DNA from: Myxococcaceae bacterium
GTDB lineage: Bacteria; Myxococcota_A; Polyangia; Polyangiales; Ga0077539
Direction of reading: 5' to 3'
DNA length: 64,000 nt
Assembly: GCA_004297725.1 (NCBI GenBank)
Contig: SCUS01000166.1
Span: forward strand, 186,001 to 250,000
The stretch's first letter is position 1; the number at the start of each line of letters is the position of its first letter. Made by a program: the position numbers and the translations under genes. The notes under the pieces are model-generated. The model worked only from the letters and a program-made list of their open reading frames with translations. It ran no database searches and was not told the origin of the DNA. Below, one piece after another: positions 30,657-38,230 of the stretch.

Positions 30657-31211
30657 ATGCAACGTTCCAGCTTCCTTCGTGCGCTCTCCCTCTGTCTCGG
30701 TGTGCTCGTCGGCTGTGGCGCCGATGACCCCTCCATGGCTTTTCCGGAAGATGACGCCGCGGTCGAGCAGGACGGTGCGGTCGTCGAGATGGATGCGGGC
30801 GAGATTCCCTCCTTCGACGTCCCGGGCATCGACACAGGCAACCCGAGCTTCGACGTGGGCACCGACCGGGGCACCCCCCGCGTCGACACCGGCAGCAGCA
30901 CCGACCGCGGCACCACCCCCGTCGACACCGGCACCATCTCCACCGACCGCGGCAGCCCGATGGCGTGCCCGTCGTCCTGCGGCACCGACCTCGACTGCAA
31001 CCCCTGCCGCACCTCCAGCGACCCTGACTCCGTCCGCTACTGCTGCCTGAGCGGCCTCTGCATCTCCATGACGGGCGTGTGCCCCTCCGGGATGCCGATG
31101 CCCGGCACCGACGGCGGCGGCGCCCCGGGTTCGGACGGCGGCGCGGATGGCGGCCTCCCCGGCGCCGATGCGGCCGGCGGCACCGACGCCAGCGCCGGCG
31201 GCCCGGGCTGA
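30657..31211 (+). CDS. Lipoprotein, Asp/Gly/Thr-rich with small Cys cluster
   Basis: A 184-residue protein. The signal peptide ends in the lipobox VLVGC (Cys20). A linker of alternating Asp/Val/Thr with DTGSSTDRGTTP-like repeats follows (about 25-100), then a compact Cys-rich knot of some 40 residues (CPSSCGTDLDCNPC, YCCLSGLCIS), and a Gly/Asp/Ala-rich tail. It is likely a surface-exposed lipoprotein; the Cys cluster is too small for a firm domain call. ATG 30657 with AGGGTG upstream. It converges with a minus-strand membrane protein gene eight bases away. Confidence 0.72.
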   Translation: MQRSSFLRALSLCLGVLVGCGADDPSMAFPEDDAAVEQDGAVVEMDAGEIPSFDVPGIDTGNPSFDVGTDRGTPRVDTGSSTDRGTTPVDTGTISTDRGSPMACPSSCGTDLDCNPCRTSSDPDSVRYCCLSGLCISMTGVCPSGMPMPGTDGGGAPGSDGGADGGLPGADAAGGTDASAGGPG

Positions 31212-31219
31212 CCACCCCC

Positions 31220-32911
31220 TCAGAGGGCCGGCGGCACCCGTAGCTCCGCCGGCATCCTCGACATCACCACCCGCACCATCCTCCCTCCCAGCAGCACCCA
31301 CCACGCGTAGGCGTCGACGTCGGCCCCGAGGTCGACCCGAAGCTCTGTGGGATATCCCTCGCGCGCCGCGGTCACCGTGAGCGTCATGGCGGGGGTGACC
31401 ACCCGCTGGCCCACGACCATCGGCGACCCCCGGTAGGCCGTGAGCGCGACGGGCTCCACCAGGGTTCCCCCGTCGCTTCGCAGCTGCAGCGTGCGGGCGT
31501 CGAGGCGGGTGAGCGTGAAGGGGAGCGCCGTGGCGGTGAGCACCCGCCAGCAGCCGGAGGAGCGGGCGCCGGCCTCGCGCCAGATCATCGGCGGGTAGTG
31601 CAGCGCGTCCAGGTCGAGGGCGCCGAGGAGCACGTCGCAGCGCGGGGATCGGGAGACCTCCGGGGCCGCGCGGGAGACGGCGTCGCGGGTGCGGGCGAAG
31701 GTCGCCGAGAGCGCGCGCACGTCCACGTGGGCCTGCCACGGGACCAGCGCGAGGTGGACGATCAGGAGAGGGATGGAGAGCGCGACCGCGGCGGGCGTGG
31801 CGGGCGAGGGCATACCCCATCGGGTAAGGGGCGCGGCGCAGAGCACGGCGAGCAGGGCGGCGACGCCGGGGGCGCTCGGCAGCAGGAGCCTCGGCAGCGG
31901 CGGCGCAGCGAGCACCGGGAGCAGAGCGAGGGCGGCGCCGAGGGGCCAGGCGATGGCGGGGGCGCGGAGGGCGGCGGGCCAGCGGCGGAGCGTGAGGACG
32001 AAGGCGGCGACGAGGAGGGTGGCGCCGAGGAGGGTGGCGGTGGCCGAGGCGGCGAAGACGGAGCCGTGGTGGTCGGGGCCGGTGGTCTGGCCGAGGAGGG
32101 CGGTTCCGAGGAGGGCGAGGGCGCGGCCGGGGCTCTGGGCGAGCCACAGGGCAGGAACTCTCAGCGGGTCGAGGTACTGGGAGTTGGCGGCGCCATAGTG
32201 GAGGGCGCGGGCGGCGATCATCGGGGTGAGCGCAGCGGCGGAGAGGGTCGCGACGAGGCGGGCCGGCGAAGGGCGGCGGAGGGCGACGACGACGGCGTAG
32301 CCCAGCATCGGGAGCGCGTACTCGCCGGAGAGGGCGGCGAGCAGGAGGGCGGCGTGGGCGAGCGCGACGCGGCCGCGGAGGAGCGCCGAGAGGGAGACGA
32401 GGCCGAGGAGGACGGAGAGCAGGGCGTTCTGGTTGGCGACCCAGAGCAGCGGGAGGGTGGCGGCGGGGGTGAGCGCGAGGAGGAGCGTGGCGATCCAGGC
32501 GGCGGGGCGGGGGAGCGTCGTTCGGAAGAGGGCGCCGGCGACGACGACCAGGGACGCGAAGAGGAGCGCGGAGACGGCGTGCGCGAGGCGGTGGCCGCCG
32601 AGAGAGAGCTGCGCGGCGAGGAAGAGGCTGGAGAGCGGGCGAAACATCGCGATGGCGAAGCGATCGTCGGTCCACCAGGGCAGGAGGCCGTCGGCGCGGA
32701 GGGCGGGTGCCTCGCCAGGGCGCACGAAGGCGAAGAGGTCCCACGGGGCGCGGTGCAGGGGGAAGGCGCCGCGGAGCATGGCGAGCTGCGCGTGGTCGTC
32801 CTGGACGGGCGGTGAGCGGAGCGCGTCGAGGCGTATCGCGAGGCCCAGGATCGCGATCGCGAGCGCGCGGCCGTGGTCGCGCAGCGGCGACGACGGGGGC
32901 GCGTCGGTCAC
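31220..32911 (-). CDS. GT-C type integral membrane glycosyltransferase-like protein
   Basis: A 563-residue protein with some 9-11 hydrophobic helices in the first 430 residues and a beta-rich extracytoplasmic C-terminal domain (about 430-563). The first external loop carries PPVQDDHAQL, the acidic pair expected in GT-C/PMT-type enzymes (ArnT/PMT_2 like), which transfer sugars from polyprenyl-phosphate donors. The start is GTG 32911, overlapping the TGA of the UbiA-family gene (GTGA); the longer upstream frame overlaps that gene and is not used. Coupling to a UbiA-type prenyltransferase fits a polyprenyl-linked sugar route. Acceptor unknown. It could instead be a non-enzymatic multi-TM protein. 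Confidence 0.65.
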   Translation of the reverse strand: MTDAPPSSPLRDHGRALAIAILGLAIRLDALRSPPVQDDHAQLAMLRGAFPLHRAPWDLFAFVRPGEAPALRADGLLPWWTDDRFAIAMFRPLSSLFLAAQLSLGGHRLAHAVSALLFASLVVVAGALFRTTLPRPAAWIATLLLALTPAATLPLLWVANQNALLSVLLGLVSLSALLRGRVALAHAALLLAALSGEYALPMLGYAVVVALRRPSPARLVATLSAAALTPMIAARALHYGAANSQYLDPLRVPALWLAQSPGRALALLGTALLGQTTGPDHHGSVFAASATATLLGATLLVAAFVLTLRRWPAALRAPAIAWPLGAALALLPVLAAPPLPRLLLPSAPGVAALLAVLCAAPLTRWGMPSPATPAAVALSIPLLIVHLALVPWQAHVDVRALSATFARTRDAVSRAAPEVSRSPRCDVLLGALDLDALHYPPMIWREAGARSSGCWRVLTATALPFTLTRLDARTLQLRSDGGTLVEPVALTAYRGSPMVVGQRVVTPAMTLTVTAAREGYPTELRVDLGADVDAYAWWVLLGGRMVRVVMSRMPAELRVPPAL

Positions 32912-33828
32912 GGGTGCGGCGCCCAGCGGAGCAGCGCGAGGAGCGCGAGCCACGTGAGGCCGAAGAGGGCGCGGAGGCGGTCCCACGAGGCGTTGGCGCG
33001 CTCCGGGTCGAAGGGGACGAGGGCGCCGAGCGCGAGCACCGCGCCGAGCGGGTGGAGCAGCGCGGCGGCGTAGACGGTGGCCGTGAGGATGAGCGCCCGG
33101 GCGATGACGGCGGTGGCGCGAGGACCGAGGACGACGGCGGTGGTGCGGACGTGGGCGGCCCGGTCGGAGGGCTCGTCGCGCAGCACCTGCACGGCCTCGG
33201 TGACCATGGAGAGCAGCCCGAGGAGCCCGGCGTAGCGCCAGCCGACCGCGCTATCGAGGGGGAAGCCCACCATCGCCATGGAGAGGCCCCACGCTCCCAT
33301 GGCCAGGAGGTCGAGCACCGGCTGGTGCTTGAGCACCCGCGAGTACACGACGATGACCACGACGTTGACGAGCGCCGCGAGCAGCAGCCCCTTGGAGTGG
33401 AGGGCGCCCCAGGCGACGAGGCCGAGGGCGAGGGCGCCGACGGTGGCCCAGGCGGCGACGATGTGCTCGGAGAGGAAGCGCGTGCGCTCGTTGTCGCGGC
33501 CGGGGGCGCGCAGGTCGATGCCGACGTCGAAGCAGTCGTTGACCAGGTAGACGAAGAGGTTGAGCAGCGCGCCGAAGCCGGCGCGGGAGGCCAGGTCGCC
33601 CGGGGCGAGCCCGAGGGCGAGGGCGAGGGTGAGGCTGGTGACGAGGTTGCCCATCTCGCGCTTGCGGAGACGGTAGATCGCGACGTCCGCGGCGATGCGC
33701 CAGGCGACGCGGACGGCAGCGAGGACCTCGTTCACGGCGCGGCGGAGGCTCGCACGAGGTCGGGGGCCATGGCCAGTTGGGAGTGAGAGGGTATCCGGGA
33801 CCGCAGACCCCGGGGATGGAGGAGCCAT
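32908..33828 (-). CDS. UbiA family prenyltransferase
   Basis: A 306-residue membrane protein with eight to nine hydrophobic helices. The first Asp-rich motif is VNDCFDVGIDLRAPGRDNERTR, matching the NDxxDxxxD signature that binds Mg and polyprenyl diphosphate; the second acidic loop includes VLRDEPSDRAAH. The motif context resembles decaprenyl-phosphate phosphoribosyltransferase-like members more than UbiA or menaquinone enzymes, but this is not decisive. The start ATG 33828 (MAPPSPGSAVPDTLSL) is favoured; a later GTG is possible. It heads a two-gene operon with the GT-C-like protein, overlapping by GTGA. The active site faces the cytoplasmic membrane leaflet. Confidence 0.78.
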   Translation of the reverse strand: MAPPSPGSAVPDTLSLPTGHGPRPRASLRRAVNEVLAAVRVAWRIAADVAIYRLRKREMGNLVTSLTLALALGLAPGDLASRAGFGALLNLFVYLVNDCFDVGIDLRAPGRDNERTRFLSEHIVAAWATVGALALGLVAWGALHSKGLLLAALVNVVVIVVYSRVLKHQPVLDLLAMGAWGLSMAMVGFPLDSAVGWRYAGLLGLLSMVTEAVQVLRDEPSDRAAHVRTTAVVLGPRATAVIARALILTATVYAAALLHPLGAVLALGALVPFDPERANASWDRLRALFGLTWLALLALLRWAPHP

Positions 33829-33907
33829 CCCCACGCGCGCCTTGCCCCGCGCGGGATGCCGCGCATACCGTGAACTTCGCCTGCACACCGTGAGAGAAGG
33901 CCGCACC

Positions 33908-35062
33908 GTGATCGACAGCGTCACCCTCCAGAATTTCAAGGCGCATCGTGACACGCGGGTTCCGCTGGGGCGGATGACGGTGCTCGTGGGTCAGAACGCG
34001 GTTGGCAAGACGTCGGTGCTCCAGGCGATGAGCCTGCTCGGCCGGTGCCTGAGCTCGCCCACGAGCGAGCTCTTCGCGGGGCGATTCGCGCTCCCCGGCA
34101 TCGTCCATCAGGGCGCGACCGACCCGCTGCTCATCGAACTCGATGTTGGATTCGTGGCGGGGCGTCGGCGCCTCGGGTTGCGCACCCAGCCGGGCCGACC
34201 GCCGTCCGACTCCGCGATGTTGCCATCCACGCTGATCGACGGCGACGTGATCCTCCCGCAGTCGATCGACCCGGGGGCTGACACATCGCAGATGCCAGAT
34301 GAAGCGAAGATCCGGTGCGGCCTGGAGCGGCAGGAGGTCGCGGCGCTCCGCCCCCAGATCGAGTCGCTGCTGCTGAGCCTCGACGAGGCGCGTCTCGCGG
34401 AGCCGTCGTACGTCGAGGACGAGCATCCCCGGATGCAGGGAGACGGCTTCGGGCTCGCTACGGTCCTCTCGGAGCTGAAGCGCACGGACACCGCGCGGTT
34501 TCAGGCCTTCGAGCGCGCGGTGCAGGAGGTGGTGCCGATGTTTCGCAGCCTCGGCTTCAAGCGCACGATCGTCCAGAGCACCATCCCCAGGGTGATGAGC
34601 GTCGACGGCCAGCGCGTGCTCGTGAACGAGAGCAATCGGGTCGTAGCGGACGAGATCCTCCTGACCTTCGCCGACGCCGCCACCCTCCCGGCGAGCGCGG
34701 CCAGCGAGGGCACCCTCGTCACGATCGGGATGCTCGCTGCGATCTACGCCGAGCCGCGGCCGCGGGTGCTGCTGGTCGACGACATCGACCGCGCGCTCCA
34801 CCCCTTCGCACAGCGCTCGCTTATCGAGGCGCTCCGCAGGGCCCTGGAGGTCGCGCCCGACGTGCAGGTCGTCGCGACGACGCACTCGCCCTATCTGGTC
34901 GACGCGCTCGACGCCGAGGAGGTGGTCGTGCTCGGACGGTCCGCGGGAGGTCCGGTGCGAGCGATGCGGTTGAGCGAGCACCCTGCGCGCCGTCACCTGG
35001 AGTCGCTGACGACCGGGGAGTTCTGGAGCGCCGAGGGGGAGAGCTGGGTGGCGGCTCGGTGA
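33908..35062 (+). CDS. AAA (OLD/SMC-like) ATPase, possible defence effector
   Basis: A 384-residue ABC-type ATPase of the AAA_15/AAA_21 class. Starts VIDSVTLQNFKAHRD, the standard opening of RecF/OLD-like ATPases. Walker A is GQNAVGKTS (28-36), Walker B with catalytic acid RVLLVDDID near 283-291, followed by HPFAQRSLIEAL and the H-loop THSPYLVDAL. A short insertion replaces the SMC coiled coil. GTG 33908 is chosen since AGAAGG stands seven bases upstream; an in-frame GTG at 33890 is the alternative. It overlaps a TOPRIM-like gene by GTGA. Such ATPase plus nuclease-like pairs are known as phage-defence modules (OLD, PARIS type). Codon use looks somewhat less GC3-biased than neighbours, consistent with transfer but not measured. 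Confidence 0.82.
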   Translation: MIDSVTLQNFKAHRDTRVPLGRMTVLVGQNAVGKTSVLQAMSLLGRCLSSPTSELFAGRFALPGIVHQGATDPLLIELDVGFVAGRRRLGLRTQPGRPPSDSAMLPSTLIDGDVILPQSIDPGADTSQMPDEAKIRCGLERQEVAALRPQIESLLLSLDEARLAEPSYVEDEHPRMQGDGFGLATVLSELKRTDTARFQAFERAVQEVVPMFRSLGFKRTIVQSTIPRVMSVDGQRVLVNESNRVVADEILLTFADAATLPASAASEGTLVTIGMLAAIYAEPRPRVLLVDDIDRALHPFAQRSLIEALRRALEVAPDVQVVATTHSPYLVDALDAEEVVVLGRSAGGPVRAMRLSEHPARRHLESLTTGEFWSAEGESWVAAR

Positions 35063-35820
35063 CGCTCCGGGTCGTCGTCGTCGCGGAGGACCGGATGGGC
35101 GTGGCGCTCGCTCGCGACCTCTGCGATCGGGTCGTCATCGAGCGTGCTCGGGCGACGTGGCTGAAGGATCAGTGGGAGGCCCCGAGCCTCCGAGAACAGT
35201 GCCGCTCGTGGGGCGGCTTCGACCGCGCGGAGAGCTTCACCTCGTGGTCGGGGCTGAAGGCGGAGGCGTCGAGGTTGCGGGCCGTCGCGCATGGTCTGGG
35301 GCTGAAAGGCCCGGCGGCCGAGGCCTACAAGGCAGCGAGGGTGGCGCAGCTCCAGAGCCCCGAGCGCAAGCCCGACCTGCTCGTGCTTGCGCGAGACACC
35401 CAGGGCGATGTCGACGCTCGTGCGGAGATGGTGCGCGGCGGCCTCCGGGCGGATCCAGGTGTGCCGATGCTCCACGCGATCGCGCATCAGGAGTCCGAGG
35501 CATGGGCCGTCGCTGGCTTCGAGGCGCGCGACGGGCGCGAGCGCTCGAAGCTCACCCTCGAGCGCAGCCGCCTGGGCTTCGATCCCTCGCTTGCCCCTCA
35601 CGCGCTCTCGCCCAACAACCCGTCGGATCCGAGGGACGCCAAGCGCGTCTGCAAGAACCTTGGCCTGGGCGACCACCACGACCCGCGTACGATCGCGTGC
35701 TGGACCGAGACGCCTCTCCCCGTGCTGGGGAGGAACGGCGAGGCCGCCGGGCTGGCCGCCTACCTCGACGAGGTTGAGGCGGTGGTGCTCCCGCTGCTCG
35801 GCGACGTCCCGGCCCGATGA
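35059..35820 (+). CDS. TOPRIM-like protein (DUF4276-like), partner of the AAA ATPase
   Basis: A 253-residue protein starting at GTG 35059, overlapping the ATPase stop. Strand one ends in an acidic residue (VVVVAED, Glu10). A second strand ends in an Asp-rich motif (LLVLARDTQGDVD, Asp113/117/119), and HQESEAW (Glu145, Glu147) follows. This Glu, DxD, E.EAW order is that of TOPRIM-fold nucleases and of DUF4276-type partners of AAA_15 ATPases. Predicted role: metal-dependent nuclease or RNase activated by the ATPase, as in OLD/PARIS-like systems. The assignment is by motif layout only. The C-terminal part (about 150-253) is helical with NNPSDPRDAKRVCKNL. No toxin/antitoxin signature beyond the pairing. 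Confidence 0.68.
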   Translation: MTLRVVVVAEDRMGVALARDLCDRVVIERARATWLKDQWEAPSLREQCRSWGGFDRAESFTSWSGLKAEASRLRAVAHGLGLKGPAAEAYKAARVAQLQSPERKPDLLVLARDTQGDVDARAEMVRGGLRADPGVPMLHAIAHQESEAWAVAGFEARDGRERSKLTLERSRLGFDPSLAPHALSPNNPSDPRDAKRVCKNLGLGDHHDPRTIACWTETPLPVLGRNGEAAGLAAYLDEVEAVVLPLLGDVPAR

Positions 35821-35900
35821 GGTCGAGCGACAGGCGCCGGCCGCGGTGCGAGCCCGACTTTCCAAACGCTCGGGCTCGCGCCACGATGACGCCGTAGCCG

Positions 35901-36917
35901 ATGAACGTAGCCCTCCCGATGTTTCGCGAGACGACCGGCGCCGTCATGGTGGAGCGCGCCTCCGCGCGGCTCGTGCGCATCTCGCTCACCGACCGCTGCG
36001 ACATGGCCTGCGTGTACTGCCGCCCGGCGGAGCGCTCCGCCTACCTGCCGGCGGAGGAGCGGCTGACGGTCGCCGAGTGGGAGTCGGTGCTGCGCGGGCT
36101 GCGCGCGGAGGGCGTGCGGAGGGTGCGCATCACCGGGGGCGAGCCGCTGCTGCACCGCGACGTGGTCGAGGTGGTGCGCCGGGTGGCGGCGCTCGACATG
36201 GACGACCTCGCCATGACGACCAACGCGTCGCGGCTGGAGGCGCTGGCGGCCCCGCTGCGCGCGGCGGGGCTGCAGCGGCTGACGGTGTCCATCGACTCGC
36301 TCGACCCGGCGCGCTTCGCGTCCATCACCCGAGGGGGGGAGCTCCCGGCGGTGCTGGCGGGCCTCGACGCGGCGCTGGCGCAGGGCTTCGAGGAGGTGAA
36401 GACCAACACCGTGGTGCTGCGGGGCATCAACGACGACGAGCTCCCGGCGCTGGTGCGCTGGGCGTGGTCGCTGGGGGTGACGCCGCGCTTCATCGAGGTG
36501 ATGGGCGTCGGGGAGGGCGGCAACATCTGGCGCGAGCGGCTGGTGTCGCGCGACGAGATGATCGCGACGCTCGGCGGCCTGGTGGTGGCGGGCGACGGGG
36601 CGCGCGACGACGACCGCGGCCCGGCGAGGTACCTGCGCGCGGCCGACGGGAGCGGGAGGCGCGTGGGCTTCATCACGGGCTCGACGGACACCTACTGCGC
36701 GGGCTGCGACCGGCTGCGGGTGACCAGCGACGGCACCGTGCGGCCCTGCCTCGCCACCGAGGAGGGGGTGGAGCTTACCGAGGAGGGTAAGGCGGGGGTT
36801 CCGGGCGCGGTGGCGGCGACGCTGCGGGAGGCGTGGGAGATGAAGCCCGACGCGAGCTGGAAGGGCTGCACCGAGGTGACGGCCCGCGCGGTGTCGATGC
36901 TCAAGACGGGCGGCTGA
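35901..36917 (+). CDS. moaA: GTP 3',8-cyclase MoaA
   Basis: A 338-residue radical-SAM enzyme that converts GTP to (8S)-3',8-cyclo-7,8-dihydroguanosine triphosphate, the first step of molybdenum cofactor synthesis. The radical-SAM cluster is CDMACVYC (Cys33, 37, 40). The SAM-binding GGEP motif is in RITGGEPLLHRD. The C-terminal second cluster Cys pattern is CAGCDRLR with a later CLA. The C-terminus ends LKTGG, the conserved double-glycine tail required for activity. ATG 35901 is preferred, although the in-frame ATG encoding the later Met16 (MVERASARLVR) is also possible. Followed six bases on by an XdhC-like gene; moaC, moaE and moeA are not adjacent. Confidence 0.93.
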   Translation: MNVALPMFRETTGAVMVERASARLVRISLTDRCDMACVYCRPAERSAYLPAEERLTVAEWESVLRGLRAEGVRRVRITGGEPLLHRDVVEVVRRVAALDMDDLAMTTNASRLEALAAPLRAAGLQRLTVSIDSLDPARFASITRGGELPAVLAGLDAALAQGFEEVKTNTVVLRGINDDELPALVRWAWSLGVTPRFIEVMGVGEGGNIWRERLVSRDEMIATLGGLVVAGDGARDDDRGPARYLRAADGSGRRVGFITGSTDTYCAGCDRLRVTSDGTVRPCLATEEGVELTEEGKAGVPGAVAATLREAWEMKPDASWKGCTEVTARAVSMLKTGG

Positions 36918-36923
36918 GCGAAG

Positions 36924-37739
36924 GTGGAGGCGGTCGACGAGGCCCTCGCGGTGCCCGTGGGAACGGGCCTGGCGGGGGTGCTACGGCGCGTGGCCGAGGC
37001 GGCGGAGGGCGGCCGGGCGGCGGCGCTGGCGACGGTGATCGGGCGGCACGGGAGCACGCCGTCGACCCCGGGGCAGAAGCTGGTGCGCACGGCGGAGGGC
37101 TGCTTCGGAACCGTAGGCGGCGGCGCGGTGGAGGCCGCGGTGCTGCGGGCGCTGGAGGAGGCCTTCGCGAGGGCCGGGCGCGGCGAGGGGTCGGCGAGGG
37201 TGGAGACCTTCCGGCTCGGGGCGGGGCTGGGGATGTGCTGCGGCGGGAGCGTGGATGTGCTGATCGAGGCGATGGCGGCGCAGTGGCCGGTGGGGGTGGT
37301 GGGCGCGGGGCACGTGGCGGCGGCGCTGGTGCCGATGCTGGTGGGCCTCGGGTTCGCGGTGACGGTGGTGGATGCGCGCGAGGCCTACGCGCTGGAGGAG
37401 CGCTTCGCGGGCGCCAGGGTGCTCTGCGGAGAGCCTGGGGAGCTGGCCGAGGTGGTCCCGAGGCGGGGCGCGGTGCTGGCGATGACGCACGACCACCAGC
37501 GGGACCAGGACGCCGTCGAGTGGGCGCTGCGCGAGGGTTACGCGTACGTCGGCGCCGTGGGGAGCCGCGCGAAGGCCGCGCGCACCTCGGCGAGGCTTGA
37601 GGCGAGGGACTTCAGCGAGGCCGACCGGGGGCGGGTGCACATACCGCTCGGGGTAAAGATCGGGGCGCGCTCCCCGGCGGAGATCGCGGTCTCGATCGCG
37701 GCGGCGATGGTGGCGTGGAGGGCAGGCGCGGCGGACTGA
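36924..37739 (+). CDS. XdhC/CoxI family molybdenum-cofactor insertion protein
   Basis: A 271-residue protein starting at GTG 36924, six bases after moaA. The N-terminal XdhC_CoxI domain (about 10-125) has GRHGSTPSTPGQKLV, GTVGGGAVEAAV and the Cys pair in MCCGGSVDVLIEA. The C-terminal XdhC Rossmann-like domain (about 130-260) begins VGVVGAGHVAAALVPML and contains THDHQRDQDAVEWAL and VGAVGSRAKAARTSARL. The family binds molybdenum cofactor and loads sulfurated MoCo into xanthine dehydrogenase/CO dehydrogenase-type hydroxylases. The pairing with moaA supports this. No molybdo-hydroxylase subunit is in the window, so the client is encoded elsewhere. Confidence 0.88.
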   Translation: MEAVDEALAVPVGTGLAGVLRRVAEAAEGGRAAALATVIGRHGSTPSTPGQKLVRTAEGCFGTVGGGAVEAAVLRALEEAFARAGRGEGSARVETFRLGAGLGMCCGGSVDVLIEAMAAQWPVGVVGAGHVAAALVPMLVGLGFAVTVVDAREAYALEERFAGARVLCGEPGELAEVVPRRGAVLAMTHDHQRDQDAVEWALREGYAYVGAVGSRAKAARTSARLEARDFSEADRGRVHIPLGVKIGARSPAEIAVSIAAAMVAWRAGAAD

Positions 37740-37765
37740 GCGCGGTGGGGGAAGAGCGGAGAGGG

Positions 37766-37969
37766 TCAGTCGCGGCCGCGGCCGTTGCCGTGACCGTTGC
37801 CGTGACCGTTGCCGCCCCTCTGGCCGGGCGGGCCTCCATGGGGATGGCCGCGGTAGCCCCCGCCGTTGCCCTGGTAGTAGCCGCGGTCGCTTCGTACGAG
37901 GCAGCCGGAGAGGGCGAGCGACGACGCCAGCACCGAGGAGAGCAGAGCGAGCCGGAGGAGTACGGTCAT
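37766..37969 (-). CDS. Small lipoprotein with Gly/His/Asn-repeat tail
   Basis: A 67-residue protein. The signal peptide MTVLLRLALLSSVLASSLALSGC holds a clear lipobox (LSGC). The mature 45 residues are Gly-rich (RGYYQGNGGGYRGHPHGG), ending in GNGHGNGHGNGRGRD repeats encoded by a 12-base tandem (CCGTTGCCGTGA on the plus strand, 37782-37815). Such tails can bind metals or remain disordered; no domain fits. ATG 37969 is chosen; the longer frame to 38005 has no signal-like N-terminus. It converges with the XdhC-like gene. Confidence 0.6.
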   Translation of the reverse strand: MTVLLRLALLSSVLASSLALSGCLVRSDRGYYQGNGGGYRGHPHGGPPGQRGGNGHGNGHGNGRGRD

Positions 37970-38124
37970 GGCGTCACCATAGGAGCGGGGGGTGAGCCGG
38001 TCCATCGCACAGGCCCCGCGGCGAACCTACGCGGAGGCGCAGCGCGGGCTACCGCTCTCGACAGGGGAGCGCCCATGGATCTACGGTCGCCCGGTCGTCC
38101 CGCCGACCTTCGGCGCAGGCGCGA

Positions 38125-38195
38125 CAGCGTGTAGTTCAGCAGCAGAACGCCAGGCTTGAGACCTGGAGGGCGCAGGGGCAGCACCTGCCACGCTG
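38125..38195 (+). ncRNA. tRNA-like cloverleaf RNA, not a canonical tRNA
   Basis: The 71 bases form a complete cloverleaf with no mismatch: 7-bp acceptor (38125-38131 with 38189-38195), U8/A9, 4-bp D stem (38134-38137 with 38145-38148) and 7-base loop, G26, 5-bp anticodon stem (38150-38154 with 38162-38166) with loop CTTGAGA (U33 present; anticodon position UGA), 5-base variable loop, 5-bp T stem (38172-38176 with 38184-38188) and 7-base loop. Against a working tRNA: T-loop is GGCAGCA, not TTCRANY; the D-loop AGCAGCA lacks GG; no class II arm despite a Ser-type anticodon; the 3' end reads GCCG rather than NCCA. D- and T-loops share GCAGCA. It lies 35 bases before the 763-residue protein's start and may be part of its leader or a separate RNA. 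Confidence 0.7.
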
Positions 38196-38199
38196 GCCG

Positions 38200-38219
38200 G
38201 TCGCGACGCCCGTCGCGAC
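38200..38219 (+). promoter_or_regulatory. Hairpin abutting the ribosome binding site of the 763-aa gene
   Basis: GTCGCGAC (38200-38207), loop GCCC, GTCGCGAC (38212-38219): an 8-bp stem ending exactly where the GGAGG ribosome site (38220-38224) begins, six bases before ATG 38231. It could separate the cloverleaf from the reading frame, act as a processing site or modulate translation. Confidence 0.5.
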
Positions 38220-38230
38220 GGAGGCAACCG

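Noticed and set aside
37782..37815. Short tandem repeat considered as CRISPR
   Set aside because: A 12-base coding repeat in a lipoprotein tail, no spacers or cas genes. The same holds for the repeats at 51319-51525 and 57449-57547.
38125..38195. Calling this a tRNA-Ser(UGA) gene
   Set aside because: No TTCRANY T-loop, no D-loop GG, no encoded CCA and a 5-base variable loop where tRNA-Ser has a long arm; kept as a tRNA-like ncRNA.
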